The notes beneath the pieces were generated by a model that ran no database searches, had not been told where the DNA came from, and saw only the letters and a program-made list of their open reading frames with translations. Made by a program: the position numbers and the translations under genes. Below, one piece after another: positions 15,901-23,097 of a stretch of DNA of 23,097 bases; within the stretch, counting starts at the first letter, position 1; the number at the start of each line of letters is the position of its first letter. The DNA is taken from the IMG/VR virus record IMGVR_UViG_3300032323_000318, positions 1 to 23,097 of that record. One strand, 5' to 3'. Origin of the DNA: a virus.

Positions 15901-18900
15901 CCTCAAGAATTTGTTGGTAAGAAGTTTAAATCTCAGGTTGATATAGGTGATTATAAATTCCCATCTGGAATAGATATCCTTACAATAGCAGACTTACCTA
16001 TAAAGACTTTAACTGAATTAGTTAGACAGTATGAAGGCAGAGTATTAATCATTACAAGTGATGCCACTGGGTATGGTGTAGATAGGAATGGAGACCCAAT
16101 CCTTGGTGGTTTTGGGTTTGCTTCAAACAAAAAGAATGTTGATGATGGTATTGGATTTGCAAGTGTTAGTACTGGCACAGTAAGAGGAACTTATACAGCA
16201 GCTGAGAAAGCATATGGTACAGGGAAGACTCTTGTGCTAGTAATGATTCAGCCTCCACATACTACTATCAATAACTCTTATGGTGCTAAGTACATTATCA
16301 GAGGGCTAAAAGAAATAGCCGCATCTTCTAAGGAAGAGTTAGCAAAAACTAAGGATGCCATTAAGAGTTTTATAAAAGGCTCTAAGGCTATTCAAAATGA
16401 ATTGAAGAATGATCAGGCTGCTTTGAAGAGAGGATCAGAGAAGAGATTGTTTGACTTGATTGATAGCATAGATGAGAATACCAATTTAGAAGAGGCAGTT
16501 AAAGAGTTTCTTAATGACACTACTTTTACAATAAGAAAGGAACTTGGTAAAGGTATAATCCTTGAGAATAAAAATATAAGAACAAACAAGTCTACTAACT
16601 ATAGTAAGATTGCACTTAACAATGTTGGGTACAACATATATGATTTCCTTAAGGAGTACGGAGACAATACATTCTTGACAGATGATTTAATTCTAAATAA
16701 TACTGGAGGGTATGTGGTTGGTGGATTTGAATTAGATGTACTTCCAAAAGAACAGAGAGAGACTTTAATAAATGACATACAAGGAAGTGGTATAGTACAT
16801 CCATTGTTTAATGCAAAACTTCCTGGAACAAATCATTTTAGACTTGATGGCCTATACGATGTTCAAGAAAACTTTGCTGAATACGCTAAGCCTGACACAG
16901 AAATTTCTTTATCAAAAGAAGAAAGAGATGCTTTGGTAAGAGAGATTTACAAGGATGATAAGTTTTATAAGGCAGAGGCTAGATCAATTCCTTTAGATAA
17001 AAGATCATATACCAATCTAACTGTTCCAGCCAAGACTGAATTTAAGGATAAGTATTTAAAACAAAGAGGGTTACTTACAGAGGCCACACCAAATGTGCCT
17101 ACTAAAGTTGCCAAAGGAGAAGGGTTTATCCCTAGAGAAGGTGCCGCTGAACAAATTGCTAAAGGTAAGTTTGTAAGCAGACCTCAGGCTGAAGCTACGC
17201 CAAAATCTAAAAGGGTATCTAAGTCTCAGATAGTTGGAGAGAATGCTCAACTTGAAGCTGTAGTAAGACATAATCTACGTGTTGCTAAAATCCTATCTAG
17301 AGAAGGATTGATACCAGAAAGAATTAAACTAGTTACTTTTGGATGGGAGTTGGGACCTGATGGTAAGTGGAGATATGAAATACCAGATGGTAAGTTCAAA
17401 GAGAATATTGATATCAGTTCTCCTTCTAAACTGTCAGATATATTTGATGCCCCTGATTTGTATAAGGCATATCCTGAAGCAAAGAATATAGAGGTTGAGT
17501 TTAAATTGTTGCCTGAAAAAGAGTTTGGAAATTTTAGTCCAGACACAGGATCAATTATAATAAACAGATCAAAATATAAGAATGATAGAGCGGCTGCTGA
17601 GTTGACTATGCTTCATGAAATCCAGCATTGGATACAAGTAAAAGAGCTATTTCAAGGAGGGTCAAGTCCTGTACAAGCAGAATTCAAGATGAAAAAAATT
17701 GTTGACTACTTTGAAAAGTTAGTCAAGAAGAGAGAGAGTATATATGATTCAGCAAGATTATTTTATTCAGACAATCAAGAGGTAGTTAAGGAAGCAAAAG
17801 AACTTCTAGACTTTGCTAAAAGCCAATACGATATAGTTAAAGAATTAACATTTGAAAAAGGCACTAAGGAAGAGAAGGCAAAAGCCGCTGAGATGATAAA
17901 AAATCTCAGTGAATATGTAAAGAGAGGTATCCCATCTGCTCAGAATCTTATTGATGAATTGTCTAAGAAGAATCCTGCCGAAGCATATAATCTTTACTAT
18001 CGAATAGCAGGAGAGGTTGAGGCAAGAAATGTAGAGTACAGAAATAAATTGACTCCAAGTCAAAGAAGAAACATTCTATTTTCTGATACTGAGAATATAG
18101 ATAGAGATGATCAAATCATGATTGACTCATTTGACTTTGTATTTCAGGCTGATGAAATGAAGAATGAGTTCAGAGTTTCAAAGTCTCAACTAGATGATCA
18201 GGACAGAATAAATAAATTAATCAATGATGCAAGGGCTCAGGGTTTCTCTGAGGAGGCTATCATATTATTCTTACAGCGTAAGGGTCTGACTGATAAGGCT
18301 ATCGATACTGCAATGGCTAAGGCTGAGCCTGCTGCCAAGAAGGTTGAGGTGACTGAGGAGTTTGCTCCTGGGTATGACAGAGTTCTCAACAACATGTTTG
18401 GGAAAGATGGTGTAGTAGCCAGGTCACGAAGACGTGGTGTATCTGAGGAAGGTACAATTGAAAATGCCATCAAATACCTACGTGGTACAAAGGTATACGA
18501 GAATGCTACTGACGTACAGCGTGAGGCTATGGAACGCAATGTGAACAAGGAGTTCAAGAAGCGTGAGAAGCCTGCCCCTAGTGCTAAGAAGGTATTGGGC
18601 CAAAAGAAAGATGTAGTTACCATCACCGTTGATTTAGCCAAGGAGAGAGATAGAATAATTAAGGAGCAGATAAAGCAGGCTAAAGAAGTTACTGGTGACC
18701 TTAATAAGAAGAGAGCTGCATTAGCTGATGGCATACGTATGTTTGAAGATGGTGGAGTTATAACGACTGCTCAAACTAAAACCATAGTAGATAGAATTAG
18801 TAAGGTAAATCTAAATAATCCTATCATGGTAGATAGGTTGCTTGCATACATCGAGAAGGTATTCGACAATGCCAACTATGCTGCTGACATGGATGAGTTA

Positions 18901-21900
18901 AGAAAGCTACAGCGTCAGGCTAGGTCTAGGAACCATACTTCAATGACTGATGCAGTAAATCAATTTACTTCTATTAACCCTGAGGATATTCCACTTGATA
19001 AAGTACAGGACTATAAGAAAGCACTTGACTTCTTAAATAATAGAACGCCTTCTTATACTAGCATGAATGAGATTTATGATAAGACATTGTCATATCAGGT
19101 ATCTAAAGAGTTCGATGCAGTTAAGACAAATGATGACCTAATAGATAAGTACAAGAGCATCATGTCTAATAAGGTTGAGAATGTAGAAGACTATGTAGCA
19201 CTTATAAAAGATATCAATTCATTTAAAAGAAAGGCATATCAACTACTAAAGAATGAAGCTATTTCTCAAGAAGAATATAATGACTTGATTGATGGAGCTG
19301 GAAAGGATCAATCCAAAATCGAGGAGAAGTATGCAGAACAAATTAAAAAGATAAAGAGCGATTTAATATCTGAGATAAAGACCCAGAGACCAAAGACTAA
19401 TCCTCAATTCAGTAATGAGGAGAATGATTTGATTCGTAGGTACCTAGAACTTAGCGATGCTGACCTTAAGAGTCTATCTCCTGAGGACTTATTTGTTCTA
19501 AATGATTTGCTATATAACATAAGCAACGGAGAGATTGACCCATATAGATTCAGTGATGTTGTATCTAGAGCATATACAAGCAGTGGTATTGATCCACTTG
19601 CTAAGCAAATTGATGACTCTAAGTTCGACATGACTTCTACTGAAGGAAGAAAAGAACTATCTGAAAATGAAAGTTCATTCTGGGAAGGACTTCTTGGAAT
19701 GGGAAGAGCTAAGGCAGGAGCACTACAAAAGTTTATTGTATCTCCATTCAACAGGGCTATTGCATCCTATGAGAACTCAATGAGAAAAAGCTTTGATGAG
19801 TTCTTAAAGCTTAAGAAGAAGTATGATATTGATAATGAGCAAATGAATAAGATAGGTATGCTAACCACATATCTACAGGAGTACATGGCTCAGTTTGATC
19901 CTAAGAATAAGGGTGTTGATAATATCGGAAAGCGTGACTGGTTCAAGGAAATATTGAGCGACAAGTCTATGCGAAGTAAGTACTCAACTGGAAAGCCATC
20001 ACTTAAAAAAATGATTGGACTTGGGTCATCAGACATAGATGTAATTGATAAGATTTGGAAGAGCCTTCCTAAAGACAAAGATGGTAATGTAGACCCTAAA
20101 GCAGTATATGATAGTTACATCGATGATGATGGTAAGTTCTTCAATAAGAAGGAGAAAGCATTCTTTGATGATGTAATGAAATATAAGGCATCTGAAATTA
20201 CACCAAAGCAAAAGATTGCTAACGAGATTAATGGGGCTTCATTCAAAGAGATTCCATTCCACATGATGAGGGTTAGACTTGATGGTGGCAAGACTCAGAT
20301 TGCACCAACATCATCTTATGAGAGTGGTGTAGTTAGAGTCAAAGCTGGTACAGGTAAGGAGAGAGTAAGTGAGGCTGTTGGTCCTATCATGACTAACTTT
20401 GAAACTCTATTCATCAAAGGACTAGAGCAAACTAGTAGAGATTACTTCTTGTCTAAAACACTTAAGGATATAAATAACACTTTATCTGGAGTCAGAAAAA
20501 AAATAAACAAAGATAAGCTTGAGCTACTAGATACCATATCCTACACGCTATCAGATGCATTGGCTTATGAATTTGAAAGAGCTGAAAGTAATTTGATATT
20601 TGATACATTGCTTGCTGCCAGAGCGGCTCAGACATTGCTGGACCCTGTACGTACAGGTGTAGAATTAGGAGCCACTGCTGTATCTTTCCCAACTAGAGCT
20701 GAGAAAATGTTCTCAGGTTACAAGGCTCTGTTTGGTGAGCAGAAAAAAATGAGTAAACTTCTTGAGTTCACTGATAGTCCGCTTAGATTAAGAGAGAATA
20801 TTAACAAGGCTATTGACATCAATGAAGGAAGTATAGAGCCTCAGAGTAGACTAACTAAGATGACTACGTATCTATCTGGTCTACCAGAAAGAACGATGAT
20901 GGTTACCTCATGGATGCCTACATTCGCTAGTGAGTTTCAAAATATCACAGGTGAGAAGTTTGACATTAACAAGTTTAATGATAGCTCAGCCTACAGAGAA
21001 AAGTATGGCAAGGCAATTAGAGAAGCATCTGCTGTGGCTGACACTCAGACTGAAAAGATTATTGGTCCAACAACTAAGGCTGGTCAGAGACGTGAGATAA
21101 GAATAGCACCAAAGTTCTTAGCCAGTATTATTGGTAGAGAAGGTACTGTATCTAAGAGCGGTACTGCTGGTAAGATACTTGGATTCTTTAGTAACTATCC
21201 ATATAGAGAAACCACTGAATTCATAAATGGATTTAAGGAGGCTGCTGAGCTTATAAGAAAAGGAGAGGTTATGGGATCACTAAGTAAGTTACAAAAACCT
21301 CTTGGTGTATCTCTAAATCTAGCAGCATATGGATTCCTTGGAACACTAGCATATGCAGGACAACTTATTTTACTTGGAGATGAGGATGATGAGGAGAGAG
21401 GAAATGAAATTCTTGAATCATTACTTACACCACAAGGAGCACTAGAGGAATTTGCATCAAATGCCGCATCTCTTGTGGCTAGTAAGTACTCTGCTGGTGG
21501 GAAGGCTTTACTTCAATTAGCTGCTACGATAGCAATTGAATCTACAGATGATGAGGATCAGAAGGCTAAGATTAAAAAGATTTTGAAGAACAGTGTATTT
21601 GTTGATCCTCTTCCAGTTGAAGATGTAGATAGTTTCATTGGAAAAGATAAAGCGTTAGTTGCTATAGCTAGGTTTATACCTCAGTTCGTTATGCTTGCAG
21701 ATAGATATAATGATTTAATTGGTACTAAAAATGAAATCAAAGCTATATACGATAAGGTAGAAAAGAATGGTATACAAAGTTTAACCAAAGATGAAGAACT
21801 TCAAGTGTTGGCTTTGAATACATCATTCACTATAGCTCAGGCGGTACTAAACGTATTTTATGGAACATCAATTCCTGCATACAATAGAATTAAAACTTTG

Positions 21901-22164
21901 ATGAAGGGTCTTAAGGAAGAAGCTGGAGTTTCTGATATATCAGAAGGTAAAGTTCCTGCTAAGAAGTCATCTGGTGGTGGAGGAAGCAGCAGAGGTGGAG
22001 GGATGAATAAGACCGACATGAAGAAGTATAACCCTGAGTTATATAATCAGATGTACGGTCCTGGGTCTGCTGCGTATGAAGTAGAGCAAGAGGTTAAAGC
22101 CTTCGAGAAGGAGCAGAGGGAGTTTAAAAAGAAGATGAAGGACCAGATATATGGTGGGGACTAA
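13000..22164 (+). CDS. Giant polyvalent virion protein with two zincin-like metallopeptidase motifs
   Basis: A 3054-aa (about 340 kDa) multidomain protein. Residues 5-30 and 35-60 are tandem repeats (A-L-x-Y-S-Y-x-L-F-K-x-D-G-Y-x-G). Residues ~231-255 and ~397-420 are Gly/Ala-rich hydrophobic segments. Residues ~546-590 form a Gln/Glu/Pro linker. H820-E-V-A-H824, followed by a possible third ligand at E879 or E883, is a gluzincin-like pattern. A GRVLIITSD...GGFGFASNK domain lies near 1020-1090. H1539-E-I-Q-H1543 with a later AGEVEAR (E1672/E1674) matches the zincin domain found in large polyvalent proteins. Long helical and charged regions follow. Near 2600-2800 lies a segment like the C-terminal LPD38-type domain of such proteins (GKILGFFSNYPYRE) with a hydrophobic helix (2768-2792), then a Gly-rich, charged tail. 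Polyvalent proteins are thought to be delivered into the host with phage DNA. Individual domain names are from memory. Confidence 0.75.
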   Translation: MNEQALNYSYELFKKDGYTGTLDQYKQLISSDKEALDYSYNLFKNDGYSGSVNDFNQLISPMAERPVESKPIEPVKKKDTVSPFVDGGSGLTNFDPRTGQVVQETPAFAQKQPEVKLPEQKLPARTEFQYQPGKPLPEQKLDFDSKLQKQKVSTPLSYSNIFAKTIADLPADLGETWSVGAAFIERQLGKAGVPGANKDLKASDLYFYQLSDDWRKFTDEVYPSNKEDRNTFIGGVVSGLGQVVPMMATGGVSMASKGKLALDLAKNALNTGTKLTPFIEMGKGIAKQAASPSGLIGGSQAASSYYRDAIQSGATEDQAQQFAIENFFVGTVVESLPIQSMFSRISKIEPTADILRILKEGTVGGAEETVTEMWQTTYENLSAQRIYDLNREMLDGVGEAGAVGGTVGFILNSALAALVGRRARVKTDEEKKIIDESISEVQEKINTVNKNNENISAVAEELESIEPIVLNYGDSKYFFAKDKSGRMELAEEPMLEDQAKSMSNMLGKVYKGLEFSIEEVSSDDPYTPVKYNVIANEKINEQQDAIQKQTAGQVPVQPGTRDRQEMAQGEPQAEPQGVAEEGQAQEEVDPLKDVESTTNALASALKDTPGIINDRDSFNTIYDIVREGDLFSDEREKASIEGGGIPQRAIAEKYHESKANGTNPDFVQVVENAFIRKTPTQEVDVEGEVSRLEQLFAEQETAPTVSAGVSISSDADVEELRNRTKSKSQQATTQEEKESVDTRVKIIDTAKKAINTLKSVFPDVDIVIHDNEGSYNAAMADMDGASGTRGNFSYEITPDGKTTGRIDINLSRANSRTVAHEVAHGILFKTFGENANLFNDFRTRLSKVLKGDANNKLNEFAAKYVDPVTGQLLDVNHEEFLAELTGMLEQQETSVSVSTMQKVAALINEFVSKITGGKFKPFEDTKNTKDVVDFFNTISGAIREGSEIQQLNSQEPYSSGVAIPVSNPQEFVGKKFKSQVDIGDYKFPSGIDILTIADLPIKTLTELVRQYEGRVLIITSDATGYGVDRNGDPILGGFGFASNKKNVDDGIGFASVSTGTVRGTYTAAEKAYGTGKTLVLVMIQPPHTTINNSYGAKYIIRGLKEIAASSKEELAKTKDAIKSFIKGSKAIQNELKNDQAALKRGSEKRLFDLIDSIDENTNLEEAVKEFLNDTTFTIRKELGKGIILENKNIRTNKSTNYSKIALNNVGYNIYDFLKEYGDNTFLTDDLILNNTGGYVVGGFELDVLPKEQRETLINDIQGSGIVHPLFNAKLPGTNHFRLDGLYDVQENFAEYAKPDTEISLSKEERDALVREIYKDDKFYKAEARSIPLDKRSYTNLTVPAKTEFKDKYLKQRGLLTEATPNVPTKVAKGEGFIPREGAAEQIAKGKFVSRPQAEATPKSKRVSKSQIVGENAQLEAVVRHNLRVAKILSREGLIPERIKLVTFGWELGPDGKWRYEIPDGKFKENIDISSPSKLSDIFDAPDLYKAYPEAKNIEVEFKLLPEKEFGNFSPDTGSIIINRSKYKNDRAAAELTMLHEIQHWIQVKELFQGGSSPVQAEFKMKKIVDYFEKLVKKRESIYDSARLFYSDNQEVVKEAKELLDFAKSQYDIVKELTFEKGTKEEKAKAAEMIKNLSEYVKRGIPSAQNLIDELSKKNPAEAYNLYYRIAGEVEARNVEYRNKLTPSQRRNILFSDTENIDRDDQIMIDSFDFVFQADEMKNEFRVSKSQLDDQDRINKLINDARAQGFSEEAIILFLQRKGLTDKAIDTAMAKAEPAAKKVEVTEEFAPGYDRVLNNMFGKDGVVARSRRRGVSEEGTIENAIKYLRGTKVYENATDVQREAMERNVNKEFKKREKPAPSAKKVLGQKKDVVTITVDLAKERDRIIKEQIKQAKEVTGDLNKKRAALADGIRMFEDGGVITTAQTKTIVDRISKVNLNNPIMVDRLLAYIEKVFDNANYAADMDELRKLQRQARSRNHTSMTDAVNQFTSINPEDIPLDKVQDYKKALDFLNNRTPSYTSMNEIYDKTLSYQVSKEFDAVKTNDDLIDKYKSIMSNKVENVEDYVALIKDINSFKRKAYQLLKNEAISQEEYNDLIDGAGKDQSKIEEKYAEQIKKIKSDLISEIKTQRPKTNPQFSNEENDLIRRYLELSDADLKSLSPEDLFVLNDLLYNISNGEIDPYRFSDVVSRAYTSSGIDPLAKQIDDSKFDMTSTEGRKELSENESSFWEGLLGMGRAKAGALQKFIVSPFNRAIASYENSMRKSFDEFLKLKKKYDIDNEQMNKIGMLTTYLQEYMAQFDPKNKGVDNIGKRDWFKEILSDKSMRSKYSTGKPSLKKMIGLGSSDIDVIDKIWKSLPKDKDGNVDPKAVYDSYIDDDGKFFNKKEKAFFDDVMKYKASEITPKQKIANEINGASFKEIPFHMMRVRLDGGKTQIAPTSSYESGVVRVKAGTGKERVSEAVGPIMTNFETLFIKGLEQTSRDYFLSKTLKDINNTLSGVRKKINKDKLELLDTISYTLSDALAYEFERAESNLIFDTLLAARAAQTLLDPVRTGVELGATAVSFPTRAEKMFSGYKALFGEQKKMSKLLEFTDSPLRLRENINKAIDINEGSIEPQSRLTKMTTYLSGLPERTMMVTSWMPTFASEFQNITGEKFDINKFNDSSAYREKYGKAIREASAVADTQTEKIIGPTTKAGQRREIRIAPKFLASIIGREGTVSKSGTAGKILGFFSNYPYRETTEFINGFKEAAELIRKGEVMGSLSKLQKPLGVSLNLAAYGFLGTLAYAGQLILLGDEDDEERGNEILESLLTPQGALEEFASNAASLVASKYSAGGKALLQLAATIAIESTDDEDQKAKIKKILKNSVFVDPLPVEDVDSFIGKDKALVAIARFIPQFVMLADRYNDLIGTKNEIKAIYDKVEKNGIQSLTKDEELQVLALNTSFTIAQAVLNVFYGTSIPAYNRIKTLMKGLKEEAGVSDISEGKVPAKKSSGGGGSSRGGGMNKTDMKKYNPELYNQMYGPGSAAYEVEQEVKAFEKEQREFKKKMKDQIYGGD
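13224..13233 (+). repeat. A10 homopolymer inside the giant gene
   Basis: Ten consecutive A residues encode the end of V75 and K76-K78. Runs of this length are prone to polymerase slippage and could give short frameshifted products from the 5' end of the gene. No effect is shown by the sequence itself. Confidence 0.9.
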
Positions 22165-22358
22165 AAGTCCTCATCATATTCTATTGTCTTGATGATATCC
22201 CTAAGATCCTTGATAAGGATTTTAACGTCATCCTTAACGGATTCGTATTCCCTGTCCACGAGTTTCTCGTAAATCATAGCAACGCTAGCATGGAAGCCTT
22301 CGGTAGTGAAGGCTATCCTTGCTGCTCTATCCCTCTCTTGTTGGAGTCTTCCATCCAT
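22161..22358 (-). CDS. Small hypothetical protein (65 aa)
   Basis: No family is recognised. The protein is helical and strongly charged, with Arg/Gln/Glu at the N-terminus, a middle segment (FHASVAMIYEKL) and an acidic end (EYDEDF). There is no membrane segment or cysteine. Its start lies 46 nt inside the 3' end of the upstream 161-aa gene in another frame, so translation is probably coupled. A later in-frame Met (MIYEKL) would avoid the overlap but remove 27 residues. Its TAG shares bases with the TAA of the convergent giant gene at 22161-22164. Being last in a cluster with a DnaA-like protein and a nuclease suggests an accessory role in that module (inference). Confidence 0.6.
   Translation of the reverse strand: MDGRLQQERDRAARIAFTTEGFHASVAMIYEKLVDREYESVKDDVKILIKDLRDIIKTIEYDEDF
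22203..22223 (+). terminator. Weak candidate terminator hairpin for the late run
   Basis: A 9-bp AT-rich stem (22203-22211 with 22215-22223, one G-U pair, only two G-C pairs) has a 3-nt loop GAT and ends in TTTT. It lies about 40 nt after the giant gene's stop, inside the convergent 65-aa gene. It is the only hairpin I noticed just after the run, but the low stability and short T tail make it doubtful. Confidence 0.25.
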
Positions 22359-22798
22359 TCTTTCTCTGTTATAAAATTGTAAATAGGTCTCATTCTTTCT
22401 TTGAGTAATCTAAGTTCATGCTTAAGTGCCTCATTCTCTTGCACTAATCTACCAACAATATTGTATGAATTCACAGGTTCGTCCTTAAATTTATTCATTA
22501 CAACCATTTCTTTACACTTAAGATACAAACTTCTGAATGTTGAATCCAGTTCAACAAGGTCATTGAATCTTTTAAGATAGTAATCAGCAGCGTATCTGCT
22601 CTTCTTCATGCTCAGTGCAATACTTTCAACGTGCATGCCTGTGTCCTTTAGTATAGAGGCGAATATCATTCTAGCCTCCACCTCACCACGGTACCTTGTA
22701 GTAGACAGGATTCGTTCTCCTGTTACCATCTCAACTATGTTGCGTATGTTTTCAATCTTTTTCTGATCCTCCATAAAAGAGTTCCGCTTTGATTCCAT
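22313..22798 (-). CDS. DnaA domain IV-like DNA-binding protein
   Basis: The 161-aa protein has a helical core of about residues 30-95 (TTRYRGEVEARMIFASILKD, then TGMHVESIALSMKKSRYAADYYLKRFNDLVELDSTFRSLY). The order 'R-x-x-E-x-x-x-A-R...(helix)...S-I-A-x-x-x-x-x-S/R-x-x-x-x-x-Y...D-x-x-F' resembles the helix-turn-helix of DnaA domain IV, but no AAA+ domain precedes it. The second half (about 105-145) looks like a coiled coil (VGRLVQENEALKHELRLLKE), which could mediate dimerisation. It likely binds phage or host DNA for replication or regulation. The first ATG is taken; a second in-frame Met at codon 9 (22774, MEDQKK) is equally plausible and would halve the 47-nt overlap with the upstream nuclease gene. 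Confidence 0.65.
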   Translation of the reverse strand: MESKRNSFMEDQKKIENIRNIVEMVTGERILSTTRYRGEVEARMIFASILKDTGMHVESIALSMKKSRYAADYYLKRFNDLVELDSTFRSLYLKCKEMVVMNKFKDEPVNSYNIVGRLVQENEALKHELRLLKERMRPIYNFITEKEWMEDSNKRGIEQQG

Positions 22799-23006
22799 GT
22801 TTCTGTAGTTCTTTGATTCTATATTCCTGTAGTTTACTTGGCTTACCTGTGGCTCGCTTCACCTCGTAGAACTCAACGTCAGAGTTCTTTGGTATAGCAA
22901 TGAGGTCTGGGATACCATTCTTATTGGTCTTAATCAACTTGATAACGTAGTACCCCTTATCTTCCAGGTCCTTTATCAACTTAGTCTGTACCTGCTGCTC
23001 TGTCAT
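22752..23006 (-). CDS. VRR-NUC domain nuclease (PDDEXK superfamily)
   Basis: This is an 84-aa protein when started at the ATG at 23006 (MTEQQVQTKLIKDLEDKGYY). An in-frame upstream ATG at 23030 would add eight residues but lies deeper in the preceding gene, and VRR-NUC proteins often begin with the T/S-E-x-x-x-Q helix seen here. The stand-alone VRR-NUC fold is evident: an N-terminal helix with Glu, VIKLIKTNKNGIPDLIAI with the catalytic Asp in G-I-P-D-L, then VEFYEVKRATGKPSKLQ with the E-V-K catalytic core, then the 'L-Q-x-x-R-I-x-E-L' helix and a final strand. These small enzymes are structure-specific or Holliday-junction-type nucleases common in phage replication/recombination modules. Its 3' end overlaps the DnaA-like gene. 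Confidence 0.85.
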   Translation of the reverse strand: MTEQQVQTKLIKDLEDKGYYVIKLIKTNKNGIPDLIAIPKNSDVEFYEVKRATGKPSKLQEYRIKELQKHGIKAELFYGGSEKD

Positions 23007-23097
23007 ATGGCCTAAAGTTTTTCTTAGCAATCATCAATGCTTCTGCCTCAGTGTCAGCAACACCTGTGTCGTATGTAAAGCCATCGCTGAACCAGTA
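22981..23097 (-). CDS. C-terminal end of an unidentified gene (5' part outside window)
   Basis: Reading leftward from the window edge, one frame is open for 38 codons (YWFSDGFTYDTGVADTEAEA, then LMIAKKNFRPYDRAAGTD) and ends with TAA at 22981-22983. It has no start in the window. The reading fits the packed minus-strand cluster: it ends 26 nt inside the VRR-NUC gene, just as the other genes of this cluster overlap. The sequence looks like a normal soluble protein end, but I do not recognise the family. Confidence that it is coding comes from the open frame and natural composition only. Confidence 0.6.
   Translation of the reverse strand, partial: YWFSDGFTYDTGVADTEAEALMIAKKNFRPYDRAAGTD

Noticed and set aside
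18237-18734. 165-codon open frame on the minus strand inside the giant gene
   Set aside because: It is a shadow of a long coding frame with strong protein-like plus-strand sequence. Its translation is Ser/Leu-rich and low in charge, as expected for antisense of a charged helical protein.
19404-19751. 115-codon minus-strand open frame
   Set aside because: It has the same shadow behaviour, and the plus-strand frame is continuous through it.
13000-22164. Giant gene as tape-measure protein or virion RNA polymerase
   Set aside because: It lacks the long uniform helical periodicity of tape measures, and there are no tail-tube or sheath genes. I found no DxDxD/DFDGD-type polymerase motif; DMDGASG near residue 784 is part of the region before the zincin motif.
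22981-23097. tRNA or other structured RNA at the right edge
   Set aside because: No cloverleaf or conserved arms. The segment reads as the in-frame end of a protein gene on the minus strand.
1-23097. Prophage integration genes, attachment sites, insertion sequences or CRISPR arrays
   Set aside because: No integrase, transposase, terminal inverted repeats or regularly spaced repeats were found on reading both strands.

Overview
The window is the late (virion-protein) half of a lytic-type phage genome with a short piece of an oppositely oriented module at its right end. No integrase, transposase, tRNA, rRNA or CRISPR array is visible. Gene density is close to 100 percent. The DNA is AT-rich, genes start without a Shine-Dalgarno sequence behind A/T-rich leaders, and arginine is mostly AGA/AGG. 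Together with recognisable tail and capsid protein families this points to a podovirus-like phage of a Bacteroidota host, in or near the crAss-like group (inference from motifs, not from a search). No tape-measure, sheath or baseplate genes are seen, which fits a short-tailed virion.

Plus strand, 1-2381: the C-terminal part of the major capsid protein, two small basic paralogous proteins, and an unrecognised structural-type protein. This block is punctuated by three intrinsic terminators, after the capsid gene, after the small pair and after the 249-residue gene.

Plus strand, 2382-22164: one uninterrupted, tightly coupled run of ten genes. In order they are a putative head-tail connector/ring protein (247 aa), a second connector or adaptor (307 aa), a very large beta-rich tail hub/'stabilization' protein (1474 aa), a Cys-containing beta-sandwich tail protein with a duplicated end module (305 aa), a conserved tail protein (268 aa) and a GNAT-type acetyltransferase (136 aa). 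They are followed by two presumed internal or ejected proteins (298 and 491 aa) and a 3054-aa giant polyvalent protein with two HExxH zincin-like motifs, hydrophobic segments and a C-terminal domain of the type seen in large ejected phage proteins. Almost every junction is a stop codon followed within 0-4 nt by ATG, so translational coupling or re-initiation is likely.

Minus strand, 22161-23097: a convergent cluster read from the right edge. It contains the last 38 codons of an unidentified gene, a VRR-NUC (PDDEXK) nuclease, a stand-alone protein resembling the DnaA DNA-binding domain, and a 65-aa unknown. These genes overlap one another by tens of bases, and the last one shares its stop codon bases with the giant gene, so the late and the presumed DNA-metabolism modules abut with no spacer.

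How it fits together: the left genes build the head shell and head-tail interface, the 1474/305/268-aa proteins form the tail and probably the receptor-contact parts, and the last three are likely packaged and delivered with the DNA into the host. The GNAT enzyme in the middle is the one clear enzyme in the structural run apart from the zincin domains.
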